This document shows, piece by piece, positions 17,126 through 24,890 of a DNA stretch of 64,000 nt. The stretch is from Ornithobacterium rhinotracheale. GTDB lineage: Bacteria; Bacteroidota; Bacteroidia; Flavobacteriales; Weeksellaceae. The position numbers and the translations under genes were made by a program. Below the pieces are notes generated by a model, which searched no databases, had not been told where the DNA came from, and worked only from the letters and a program-made list of their open reading frames with translations. Each line of letters opens with the position of its first letter. The first letter of the stretch is position 1. The stretch spans positions 1,751,001 through 1,815,000 of the forward strand of contig NZ_CP035107.1 in the NCBI RefSeq assembly GCF_004088395.1, in the 5' to 3' direction.

Positions 17126-17791
17126 ATGAGTAATTTAAACCTAGATATAGCGGTGAACCAAATCAGCGAGCAATTACAGAAAATGCACGCCGAAGGAAGG
17201 AAAATTATGATTACCTCCTCATTCCAAACGCACAGCTTACCGCTATTACACATTAGCACACAAGCAATTAAAGATTTACCCGTGATTTTCATAGACACAG
17301 GCTTTCACTTTGCAGAGACCTATGCTTTTAGAGACCAAATTGCTAGGGAGTGGAATTTAAACCTGAAAAATGTGCGCTCCCAAACCTCCAAACACCAACA
17401 AGTGAATGAAGAGGGGCAATTCCTCTACGCTAGCGATACCGACTACTGCTGCCATATTAATAAAGTGGAGCCCCTCGATAGTGCTATCCAAAATTACGAC
17501 ATCTGGATTGCAGGGCTGCGCAGAGACCAAACCAAGTTTCGGCAAGGGCTTGATTATTTTGAAAAACAAAAATCAGGCATCACCAAATATCACCCAATCC
17601 TTGATTGGAACTCAAAAATGATTTACGAATATAGAAAATTACACCACCTGCCCGCTCACCCACTGGAAGAAAAAGGCTTTTTTAGCATCGGGTGCTTCCC
17701 CTGCACACAAAGCGTGCTAGATGAAAACGAGCGTGGCGGCCGCTGGGCTGGAAGCAATAAAACGGAATGTGGTATACACTTAAATAAATAA
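17126..17791 (+). CDS. cysH: Assimilatory APS/PAPS reductase (Fe-S, APS-type)
   Basis: 221 residues from the ATG at 17126; a TTG at 17108 is in frame but less likely. It reduces activated sulfate to sulfite using thioredoxin or glutaredoxin. ITSSFQTHSLPLLHI and PVIFIDTGFHFAETYAF form the PP-loop ATPase-like nucleotide site. The pairs DYCCHINK and GCFPCTQ provide CC...CxxC cluster ligands, the mark of APS rather than PAPS reductases, and ECGIH near the end holds the catalytic Cys. No sulfate adenylyltransferase or sulfite reductase gene lies nearby, so the rest of the pathway must be elsewhere or missing. An SDR gene follows after 10 bp. Confidence 0.9.
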   Translation: MSNLNLDIAVNQISEQLQKMHAEGRKIMITSSFQTHSLPLLHISTQAIKDLPVIFIDTGFHFAETYAFRDQIAREWNLNLKNVRSQTSKHQQVNEEGQFLYASDTDYCCHINKVEPLDSAIQNYDIWIAGLRRDQTKFRQGLDYFEKQKSGITKYHPILDWNSKMIYEYRKLHHLPAHPLEEKGFFSIGCFPCTQSVLDENERGGRWAGSNKTECGIHLNK

Positions 17792-17801
17792 AAAAATAGT
17801 A

Positions 17802-18704
17802 ATGAAAATATTCATTTCAGGAGGGGCAGGCTACCTTGGATACAATTTGGTGCGCGCCCTCGAGCAAGATGATAGGGTTTCGGAAATTTTGGTTTACGAC
17901 AATCTCTACCGCCAAAATCTAAACTTCTTTATCCTTGGCAAAAAATTACACAAAACAAAATTCATAAAAGGCGATATATTAAATGAATTTGAGCTAAAAA
18001 AGCATTTAAAAAACATTGATATCGTGTATCACTTGGCGGCCTTTGTTGAGTCGCCTTACTCCTACCGAGACCACTTTAATTATGAGCAAATCAATCATTT
18101 TGGCACGGCCACACTGGTAAACGCCTTGCAGGAAAATCCGCCCAAAAAGGTGATTTTCACAAGCTCTGGCGCCGTGTATGGAAAAGACATTGAGGCCGAT
18201 GAAGATACGCCTCCTATGCCACAAAATGCCTATGGAATTTCTAAATTTAATGCTGAAAAATATTTGGAATTACTGCAAACTCAAATGGAAGTCTGCATTT
18301 TTAGAATTGCTAATGTATTTGGATTTAATCCTATGTTCAGATTCGACAGCGTGATTAATAATTTGATTTTCAATGCATTACTATACAACAAAATTAAAAT
18401 TAATGGTAATGGCGAGAACATCACTCCCTTTGTCCACCTTGATACGGTAACGCAGAGACTGGCGCAGGCGGCATTTCAGAATGAGCCAAAAATTGAAAAT
18501 TTAGTGGAATACAATCAGTCTATAAACACCGTGCGAGATATTTTGCTTGAAGCTTTTGAGGATTTAGAGTTTCAATATTTAAACACACAGCAAAAGCTCA
18601 GCAGCTATCAAATTACCTCACTCTACCACCCTACTCACAACGAAAATTTCAAAGCACGAGTTTTGGAATGTTTACAAGATTTCAAATCCAATTTTAAGCT
18701 ATAA
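17802..18704 (+). CDS. NAD-dependent epimerase/dehydratase (extended SDR)
   Basis: 300 residues. The Rossmann glycine motif is SGGAGYLG (residues 6-13). The catalytic set is Ser in FTSSGAVYG and Tyr/Lys in YGISK, as in UDP-glucose 4-epimerase-like enzymes. AAFVESPYSYRDH resembles the region after the dinucleotide fold. The substrate is probably a nucleotide sugar but is not identifiable. It starts 10 bp after cysH, so co-transcription is likely although a functional link is not obvious. A strong terminator follows. Confidence 0.88.
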   Translation: MKIFISGGAGYLGYNLVRALEQDDRVSEILVYDNLYRQNLNFFILGKKLHKTKFIKGDILNEFELKKHLKNIDIVYHLAAFVESPYSYRDHFNYEQINHFGTATLVNALQENPPKKVIFTSSGAVYGKDIEADEDTPPMPQNAYGISKFNAEKYLELLQTQMEVCIFRIANVFGFNPMFRFDSVINNLIFNALLYNKIKINGNGENITPFVHLDTVTQRLAQAAFQNEPKIENLVEYNQSINTVRDILLEAFEDLEFQYLNTQQKLSSYQITSLYHPTHNENFKARVLECLQDFKSNFKL

Positions 18705-18705
18705 T

Positions 18706-18736
18706 AAAAAAGGCTCGCCAATGGCGAGCCTTTTTA
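18706..18736. terminator. Bidirectional terminator between the SDR and YceI genes
   Basis: Thirteen-bp stem AAAAAGGCTCGCC / GGCGAGCCTTTTT with loop AAT, flanked by A and T runs, serving the converging genes on both sides. Confidence 0.9.
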
Positions 18737-18755
18737 TTTTCTCTCCAAGCAAATA

Positions 18756-19304
18756 TTAATTCACATATTCCGTAGATATATTGAATTGAATTCTAATCTC
18801 ATCGCCAGTCTTAATTGTTCCAAACATATACACTGGCGGCTCCACTTTATAGTCGGTCATTTTCATCATGATGTATCCCGTAATAGTAAATCCACGATCG
18901 GTATCGTACACCTTCACAGGCACGCTAATCGCCTTAGTTACCCCATTGATAGTCACAGAACCATTTACTGTAGTATTTCCGCTTAAAGTATCAATAGTGA
19001 GGGCTTTAAACACGATTTCCTTATGCTTATCTGCATTCAGTGCATTGTAAGCATTTTGGTCCATTGCTGCCTTTCCGCTTTTGAGCGAGCGCACAGGAAA
19101 CACAAATTTCACATCATTAATCGAGCTATTTCCCACATTTGCGGTGAAAGCCCCATTATCCGAAATCATCTCCCAATCGTGCAAAGTAGATGTCCCTGTA
19201 ATGGTGATATTCACATCCCTTGAAACAATTTTTTGCGCTTTCACACTCATTGAAACAAAAAATAAGCAAACAAAAGCAAGGCTGATTTTAAATAAATTTT
19301 TCAT
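18756..19304 (-). CDS. YceI-family periplasmic protein
   Basis: 182 residues with a signal peptide (cut after SVKA). The mature part shows the YceI lipocalin-like barrel pattern: ITGTSTLHDWEM at the start, FVFPVRSLKSGKAAMDQNAYNALNADKHKEI in the middle and a beta-rich C-terminus. The family binds isoprenoid lipids in other bacteria; the ligand here is unknown. It stands alone. A -7-like TAAATTTA lies upstream, so the promoter is only weakly supported. Confidence 0.9.
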   Translation of the reverse strand: MKNLFKISLAFVCLFFVSMSVKAQKIVSRDVNITITGTSTLHDWEMISDNGAFTANVGNSSINDVKFVFPVRSLKSGKAAMDQNAYNALNADKHKEIVFKALTIDTLSGNTTVNGSVTINGVTKAISVPVKVYDTDRGFTITGYIMMKMTDYKVEPPVYMFGTIKTGDEIRIQFNISTEYVN

Positions 19305-19416
19305 GACTAAATATTTTTTGGTTTTCCCGTTATAAATTTAGCCATAAAATTTTAAAAATCTACAATTTCCAATGTTAAATTTTAAATTTAATTAAATGTA
19401 GACAAAACAATTAACC

Positions 19417-19659
19417 CTAATTTTCCATTTGTTTTAATTTTTGCATAAACTCTTGGGCAAAAACTTTTTGATCTTCCCTAAGCCCCTCTAGCGTTTCGGG
19501 CAAAATATAAGTAAACAACACCTCTTTTTTATTGTTCAGAAAAATAAGCTCCTGTTTCTCTCCATCTTTAATCAATTGAGAAAAAATCTCCCACATTGAT
19601 TGCTCGCGCTCTTTAAGTAAATTAAAAAAGGCTTCTGCCTGAATAACAATCTGCTTCAT
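19417..19659 (-). CDS. Hypothetical 80-residue protein
   Basis: Predicted soluble, mostly helical, with charged C-terminal helix (REDQKVFAQEFMQKLKQ). No recognised domain. Codon use and composition look like genuine coding sequence and an ATG start is present, but there is no operon context. The 285-bp gap upstream (19660-19944) holds only AT-rich sequence and a doubtful 68-codon frame. Confidence 0.55.
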   Translation of the reverse strand: MKQIVIQAEAFFNLLKEREQSMWEIFSQLIKDGEKQELIFLNNKKEVLFTYILPETLEGLREDQKVFAQEFMQKLKQMEN

Positions 19660-19944
19660 AGAAAAAGATTTAATTTAAATTTTAAACACACAAAAATCGA
19701 AATTTTTGCCTATTTCTTCTACATTTATTCCTACAAAATCTTCTTTTGTTCAGATAAAAATGATTTAATTTTTTTTGCAACGACAAATCCAGTACTCTCA
19801 TAAAAACTAAAGAGCTAAGAGATGAAATTAAAAAATATTCGTTTTTTATCTTGTTTCGCAAAGCCAATTTATATATCTTGCACTGCAATTATCAACCTAA
19901 ATCAGATGCGGGCAACTGAATGAACAAACCGCCCAAAAATTGAA

Positions 19945-20280
19945 ATGGAAAGATATGAGGAAATTAAAAAAATCTTGGCTGAAAATCCTAACGGCGTTAC
20001 CATCGACCTGAACACCATGCAAGAGCCTAAGAATAAATTTTGGTGCGTAGCACTGAAGGAAACTCAAAACAACTTCAATGATGAGGATTTGAAAAAAGTG
20101 ATTGAAATTGCCAAAAAGACCACAAACATTGTGGGTGGTGGACTGAAAAATGGAAAGTTTTATCTGGACGCTGTAATGCTAGTGGAAGATGAAGAGGAAG
20201 CAACACGCATGGGAATTGAAAACGGACAAATTGCGATTTTTAATCTCGCCACAAGAACTTCAAAAAGATTAATTGATTAA
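19945..20280 (+). CDS. Hypothetical 111-residue soluble protein
   Basis: A compact acidic protein with alternating helix and strand, no signal peptide and no recognised motif. It begins MERYEEIKKILAENPNG and ends in ATRTSKRLID. Coding quality looks good and a terminator follows directly, so it is likely a real single-gene unit. No function can be assigned. Confidence 0.7.
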   Translation: MERYEEIKKILAENPNGVTIDLNTMQEPKNKFWCVALKETQNNFNDEDLKKVIEIAKKTTNIVGGGLKNGKFYLDAVMLVEDEEEATRMGIENGQIAIFNLATRTSKRLID

Positions 20281-20310
20281 AAAAGGGTGATTTTTCACTC
20301 TTTTTTTTAT
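20281..20310 (+). terminator. Terminator after the 111-residue hypothetical
   Basis: AAAAAAGGGTGA, loop TTTT, then TCACTCTTTTTTTT, giving a stem (one G-T pair) with a T8 run directly after the stop codon. Confidence 0.8.
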
Positions 20311-20430
20311 GCCCGTAAAATCATTTATTATTTGAACCAAAACTTACTTGGGTAGTTTTTGTTCCGATTTTTAATGAAAAATGAATGTTTTTTAATGTCA
20401 AAAGTCTAATTTAAAAATGTCATAAAACAA

Positions 20431-20456
20431 AAAAAGCACTGAGTTTCAGTGCTTTT
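20431..20456 (-). terminator. Terminator of tRNA-Asn
   Basis: On the minus strand: AAAAGCACTGA, loop AAC, TCAGTGCTTTT and further T residues, starting 2 nt beyond the encoded CCA end of the tRNA. Confidence 0.85.
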
Positions 20457-20458
20457 GG

Positions 20459-20535
20459 TGGCGCCTTTTGCTGGGCTCGAACCAGCGACCCTCTGATTAA
20501 CAGTCAGATGCTCTAACCAACTGAGCTAAAAAGGC
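20459..20535 (-). tRNA. tRNA-Asn (GTT)
   Basis: A complete cloverleaf read by hand: acceptor GCCTTTT / AAAAGGC, D arm GCTC/GAGC, anticodon arm TCTGA-CTGTTAA-TCAGA with anticodon GTT, T arm GCTGG-TTCGAGC-CCAGC, discriminator G and an encoded CCA. Two consensus promoters lie upstream and a terminator follows. Confidence 0.97.
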
Positions 20536-20559
20536 TTTTCTTATTTCATTTCTGGACTG

Positions 20560-20589
20560 CAAATATAAAAACTATTTTTTAATCTGCAA
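20560..20589 (-). promoter_or_regulatory. Promoter P1 of tRNA-Asn
   Basis: Minus-strand -33 TTG (20589-20587), a 19-bp spacer and -7 TATATTTG (20567-20560): an exact match to the Bacteroidota consensus. The tRNA begins about 25 nt downstream. Confidence 0.8.
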
Positions 20590-20641
20590 AACTTTTTTTT
20601 TATTTTTTCAATCCAACTGTTGACTTCTCTCAAACGGACTG

Positions 20642-20671
20642 CAAATATAAGCATAGATTTTAATTATACAA
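20642..20671 (-). promoter_or_regulatory. Second consensus promoter P2 upstream of tRNA-Asn
   Basis: TTG (20671-20669), 19-bp spacer, TATATTTG (20649-20642), followed by the same GCAGTCC as in P1. It lies 82 bp upstream of P1, directly past the end of the permease gene. Confidence 0.7.
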
Positions 20672-20680
20672 ATTATTTTT

Positions 20681-21793
20681 CTAATTTTTTATATCAAGTG
20701 CATCACGCAGTGCGTTACCAAAAACATTAAATGCTAAGACAAGCAATAAAATACAAGCGCCTGGCAAGAGTGCTAAATACTGCATTCCCAATAAAATATG
20801 GGTGTAATTTTCTTTTATAATATTCCCCCAACTGGGTGTGGGAGGCTGGGCGCCAATCCCTAAGAAACTTAGTCCGCTTTCCACTAAAATGGCGGCGGCA
20901 AAATTAGCGGCGGAGATGACAATCACAGGTGCTACTACATTGGGCAAAATTTCTTTAAACATAATTCGGGCATTGCTCATTCCTAGGCTTTGTGCGGCTT
21001 CTACAAATTCTTTTTTTCTAAAACTTAAAAATTGCCCCCGCACCACTCGCGCAACTTCTACCCACATAGTGAGCCCCACGGCAATGAAGATTTGCCAAAA
21101 GCCTTTTCCTATCGCTAAAGTGATAGCCATCACGAGTAAAAGCGTAGGAATCGACCACACAACATTGATGAGCCACATAATTGCCGCATCTGTTTTCCCG
21201 CCATAGTAGCCTCCTATTGCCCCCAGTGCAATTCCTACAAGCAAAGAAATTGCCACGGCAATAAAACCTATGAAAAACGATATCCTAGTCCCGACCAAAA
21301 GTCTTGAATAAAAATCTCTACCAAAACTATCGGTGCCGAGATAAAACTTCTGGGTGTAGATATATTTTTGAGGAATTTCTTGTAGAGAAATGTCTTTTTC
21401 TGTCCAGATACTTAAATCTTTTTCCTTAGGCTCAGCGTGTAGCCCTTCGCCAAGGTAGGGGGTATAAGTGATTTTGCCTCCCTGTATCTTGTATCCCGTG
21501 ATGGGTATTTGCTCAAAATCTTGTTTTTTGCCAAAAAAATAATCGCTTAGCGTTCTGTGTGGGGTGTAATTACTGAGTGGCACTTTTAGCATTAGTTGCT
21601 CATAACCAATAGGTTTATATTTAAGCACCACTTGCTGCATAGCGGCATCTTTGGTGTAATCTGTGGCTATGGCATAACAAAATACGCTGACAATCGCAGC
21701 GGTGAGAATAATACTCAATGCTACAATTGCCAGCGCATTTTTTTTAAGTTTTTGAATGGAATGATAAAATAGTGATTTCCCTTGTTTTGACAT
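20681..21793 (-). CDS. Peptide/nickel-type ABC transporter permease (OppC/DppC-like)
   Basis: 370 residues with an N-terminal transmembrane helix, a periplasmic insert (to about residue 150) and five C-terminal helices. GTDSFGRDFYSRLLVGTRIS and the EAAQSLGMSNARIMFKEILPN coupling (EAA) loop are diagnostic of the OppC/DppC family. Family members import peptides with a second permease, two ATPases and a binding protein, none of which is in the window. The start codon overlaps the protease stop (TAATG), so the two genes are translationally coupled. Confidence 0.9.
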   Translation of the reverse strand: MSKQGKSLFYHSIQKLKKNALAIVALSIILTAAIVSVFCYAIATDYTKDAAMQQVVLKYKPIGYEQLMLKVPLSNYTPHRTLSDYFFGKKQDFEQIPITGYKIQGGKITYTPYLGEGLHAEPKEKDLSIWTEKDISLQEIPQKYIYTQKFYLGTDSFGRDFYSRLLVGTRISFFIGFIAVAISLLVGIALGAIGGYYGGKTDAAIMWLINVVWSIPTLLLVMAITLAIGKGFWQIFIAVGLTMWVEVARVVRGQFLSFRKKEFVEAAQSLGMSNARIMFKEILPNVVAPVIVISAANFAAAILVESGLSFLGIGAQPPTPSWGNIIKENYTHILLGMQYLALLPGACILLLVLAFNVFGNALRDALDIKN

Positions 21794-23922
21794 TATTTTA
21801 TATCCCTTAATACATTGATTGATTCTTGCAAATAGATGTCTTTACCTAGGGCTTTGTGCCAATCTTTTCGCCTTGCTTGTAGCACGGTATCTTTTTTCAC
21901 AAGATTTTGCTCATATTTTGGCGAGGTGATTTTTAAGCCATTGGTGTATTTACTTAGATTTTCAAATTTTTTAGCTTGAAGTTCTTTTTGGTCAAAATCT
22001 GCTTTGAATTTTTTATAATTCAATGGAGCTGATTTTTCTTTATCTATTTTCTTCATCCACTGGGCATATTCCTCAATCTCTTGAATTTGCTTCATTTTAT
22101 ATAACCTCGCTTTGCTATTTGCTTTGATTTTAGCCATATCGATTGGCTTGCTCCACACATTGTACTTTGCTGGCTCGATTTGATCCCAAGGCAAGGCTGA
22201 ATTTTCTGCACCTTCGGAAATATCTAAATAGGTATACCTGTCTGGTATCACAATGTCGGACGCCACTCCTTTGAGCTGAGTAGACCCTCCGTTCACACGA
22301 TAGAATTTCTGAATGGTGAATTTCAACGCACCATATTCGCTATCGTTTTGTAAAAACCAACTAATCGGCTTGATAGTCTGCACGGTTCCCTTGCCATAAG
22401 TCTGCGGGCTGCCCACAATTACGGCACGCTTATAATCTTGCAATGCAGCGGCCATAATCTCTGATGCGGAGGCGGAAAACTCATTCACCATTACAACCAT
22501 TGGGCCATCCCAAAGAGTGCCTGCCACATCATCATCATACTCTTTTTCGGCCCCGTTGCTCATACGCACCTGCACCACAGGGCCTTTGGGAATAAAATGC
22601 CCCACGATTTCCACACACTCAGATAAGTCGCCACCGCCATTGTTTCTAAGGTCAAACACAAGCCCTTTGATGCCGCTCTCTTTTAGATACTCGATTTGTT
22701 TTTTAACATCATCAGAGGCATCGTGCCCTTTACCATCATAATTCAGGTAGAATGATGGCAAATTTAATACGCCATATTTATTGCCTTTATCATCAGTTAC
22801 CACTGCACTTTTGGCAAAAGTTTCTTCTAGCTCTATAATGTCGCGCACGATTGGTATTTGCTTGAACGATCCATCTTTTTTCTTCACTGTCAGGATCACT
22901 TTGCTTCCTTTTTTACCACGAATCAATCGGATAGCATCCTCCAAAAGCATTCCCACGACATTCACAGGCTCTTCGCCTTCTTGTGCTACTTTGGTAATTT
23001 GGTCATCTACTTCTAAGTCTCCTTGTTTCCAAGCGGGGCCACCTACCACTACTTTGGTGATGGTGGGGTATCCTTTTTTATCCATCAATTGTGCACCAAT
23101 CCCTTCGATTTGTCCAGACATTGCCACTTCAAAATCCTCGTTTTCCTTTGGCGAAAAATAATCGGTGTGCGGGTCATACTGATGTGTAAAGGCATTGATA
23201 TAGATAGAGTTCCACTCGGATTTTTTACGCGCCTTGAATCGTCTAAAATATTCAGAGATGTTCTCTGCCACCTTTTTGCGTGCCTCGGCTTCTATTTGGG
23301 CAAAAGTTTTATTTCGTGGGTCAAAGGTTTCTGGCTTTACCCCGATGGAATCTTGCTTCTTCCAGTAAGCCGTGTCCTTTGCGGATTGCTCTAAAATCAT
23401 AATTTCCTGCAGCGTGCTGTATTTCAAGCGCTGGCGCCATCTATCCTCCCACTCCTTTTGGGTTTGCGGGTAGGTGGTGTTTTTATAATCGTAATTAAAG
23501 TTTTCGTTTTTGGTAAAATCAAAAGGCTTTTGAGTAAATTCGTTAGTCAATTCCTTTAGCTCCTCAATTCTATTATACAATGTATCGATGGATTGGTGGT
23601 AGAAGGTCAAATCCTCGTTTCTAAAAGCATCGTCCAGCTTGTCTCTGTACTGATTGAAGAATGCTATATCGCTCCCCTTGAAAAAGGTTTTTAAATTATC
23701 CAAGTTTTCCAAATACCTGTCATACACTTTTTCGGAAAACTCATCATTAATTTCCTGCGGCGAGTAATGCAAATGTGTTAAAATCCTGCGCACATTTTTT
23801 ATAATCTCTTTATCAATTGCATCACGCCCCCCACCTAATGGGAACGGCGAGCAATAGCAAAATGCCAAAAGTGTCATTGATAAAAATGCAAGCAAGACAT
23901 AGGTCTTTTGTAAATATTTCAT
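21793..23922 (-). CDS. prc: C-terminal processing (tail-specific) protease, S41A family
   Basis: 709 residues from the ATG at 23922, which gives a good signal peptide (MKYLQKTYVLLAFLSMTLLA); an in-frame ATG at 23973 would add 17 residues. Order: Prc N-terminal helical domain, PDZ (about 245-330, with GIGAQLMDKKGYPTI and VVGGPAWKQGDLEVDD), then the S41 domain with Ser in NEFSASASEI and Lys in TYGKGTVQ, the Ser-Lys dyad. Prc cleaves periplasmic proteins at their C-termini and trims cell-wall hydrolases in other bacteria. The permease gene overlaps its stop codon. Confidence 0.93.
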   Translation of the reverse strand: MKYLQKTYVLLAFLSMTLLAFCYCSPFPLGGGRDAIDKEIIKNVRRILTHLHYSPQEINDEFSEKVYDRYLENLDNLKTFFKGSDIAFFNQYRDKLDDAFRNEDLTFYHQSIDTLYNRIEELKELTNEFTQKPFDFTKNENFNYDYKNTTYPQTQKEWEDRWRQRLKYSTLQEIMILEQSAKDTAYWKKQDSIGVKPETFDPRNKTFAQIEAEARKKVAENISEYFRRFKARKKSEWNSIYINAFTHQYDPHTDYFSPKENEDFEVAMSGQIEGIGAQLMDKKGYPTITKVVVGGPAWKQGDLEVDDQITKVAQEGEEPVNVVGMLLEDAIRLIRGKKGSKVILTVKKKDGSFKQIPIVRDIIELEETFAKSAVVTDDKGNKYGVLNLPSFYLNYDGKGHDASDDVKKQIEYLKESGIKGLVFDLRNNGGGDLSECVEIVGHFIPKGPVVQVRMSNGAEKEYDDDVAGTLWDGPMVVMVNEFSASASEIMAAALQDYKRAVIVGSPQTYGKGTVQTIKPISWFLQNDSEYGALKFTIQKFYRVNGGSTQLKGVASDIVIPDRYTYLDISEGAENSALPWDQIEPAKYNVWSKPIDMAKIKANSKARLYKMKQIQEIEEYAQWMKKIDKEKSAPLNYKKFKADFDQKELQAKKFENLSKYTNGLKITSPKYEQNLVKKDTVLQARRKDWHKALGKDIYLQESINVLRDIK

Positions 23923-23992
23923 TTTTCTTATCAGATATTTTTTAATAATTCCACTGAAAATTTTTAATAGCATAAAGTATGCCTTTATTTCG

Positions 23993-24000
23993 CAAAATTA
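23993..24000 (-). promoter_or_regulatory. -7 box for prc
   Basis: Minus-strand TAATTTTG matches the -7 consensus. The transcript would start around 23987, leaving room for either prc start codon. No clear -33 TTG. Confidence 0.5.
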
Positions 24001-24012
24001 GATGTTTCTGCC

Positions 24013-24020
24013 TAAATTTG
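24013..24020 (+). promoter_or_regulatory. -7 box for surE
   Basis: TAAATTTG is an exact -7 match, 28 bp before the surE ATG at 24049. It lies 12 bp from the oppositely oriented prc box, so the two promoters overlap. Confidence 0.5.
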
Positions 24021-24048
24021 CTTTCAGCTTACAAATATATTGTATTTT

Positions 24049-24816
24049 ATGGAAAAACCACTTATTTTAGTAACAAACGATGACGGAATTACAGCCCCAG
24101 GCATTAGAAAATTAATACAAATTGCTAAAAAAATTGGCGATGTTTATGTCGTAGCACCTAATAGCCCGCAAAGTGGCATGGGACACGCCATCACTATCAA
24201 TACAACTTTACACCTCGAAGAGATGAAGCTCAAAGGTGGCTCTACTCATGAATGGGCTTGCTCGGGGACACCCGTAGATTGTGTAAAATTAGGAATCGAC
24301 AAGGTTTTGCCTAAAAAGCCAGATTTATGTCTTTCTGGGATTAATCACGGTTCTAATTCCTCTATCAATGTCATTTATTCAGGCACAATGTCTGCCGCGG
24401 TAGAAGCTGCAATCGAGGGCGTTCCAGCCATCGGTTTCTCTCTGTGCGATTTCAGCTATCATGCAGATTTTGATGCGGCAGAGGATTACATAAGCCAAAT
24501 CATACAACAAGCCTTGGAAAACAAATTGCCAAGCGGTGTTGTGCTTAATGTAAACATTCCTAAAGCAAGCAAAGAAGAAATTAAAGGAATTAAAATTTGT
24601 CGCCAAGCTAAGGCTAAATGGGACGAAGAGTTTGAAGAACGACAAGACCCTCGCGGACAAAACTACTACTGGCTCACAGGCGAGTTTAAAAACATGGACG
24701 AAGGCACTGATACGGATGAATGGGCGCTGGCTAATAATTACATATCCATCGTACCCGTGCAATTTGATTTAACGGCGTATCGCTACATTTCAGCGTTGAA
24801 TGAATGGAAATTTTGA
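24049..24816 (+). CDS. surE: 5'/3'-nucleotidase SurE
   Basis: 255 residues from the ATG at 24049; a TTG 9 bp upstream is in frame but weaker. SurE dephosphorylates nucleoside monophosphates and helps stationary-phase survival. The N-terminus ILVTNDDGITAPGI carries the metal-binding Asp pair, followed by VVAPNSPQSGMGHAIT, SGTPVDCVKLG, and LSGINHGSN...YSGTMSAAVEAA, all diagnostic. purL follows 74 bp later on the same strand. Confidence 0.95.
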   Translation: MEKPLILVTNDDGITAPGIRKLIQIAKKIGDVYVVAPNSPQSGMGHAITINTTLHLEEMKLKGGSTHEWACSGTPVDCVKLGIDKVLPKKPDLCLSGINHGSNSSINVIYSGTMSAAVEAAIEGVPAIGFSLCDFSYHADFDAAEDYISQIIQQALENKLPSGVVLNVNIPKASKEEIKGIKICRQAKAKWDEEFEERQDPRGQNYYWLTGEFKNMDEGTDTDEWALANNYISIVPVQFDLTAYRYISALNEWKF

Positions 24817-24890
24817 CAATTTTTTCATATAAAAATCATAAGAAATCCCTACATTTACCCCTTTATAAAACCAAGCTTTAAAACCCATTC

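Noticed and set aside
19682-19888. 68-codon minus-strand frame before the 111-residue hypothetical
   Set aside because: Arg/Lys/Asn/Phe-rich AT-derived sequence without a domain, promoter or operon context.
22517-23394. Long plus-strand frames antisense to prc (and similar ones antisense to purL, atpA, groL and the GH31 gene)
   Set aside because: Shadows of strongly biased codon usage in the real genes; no domains or promoters.
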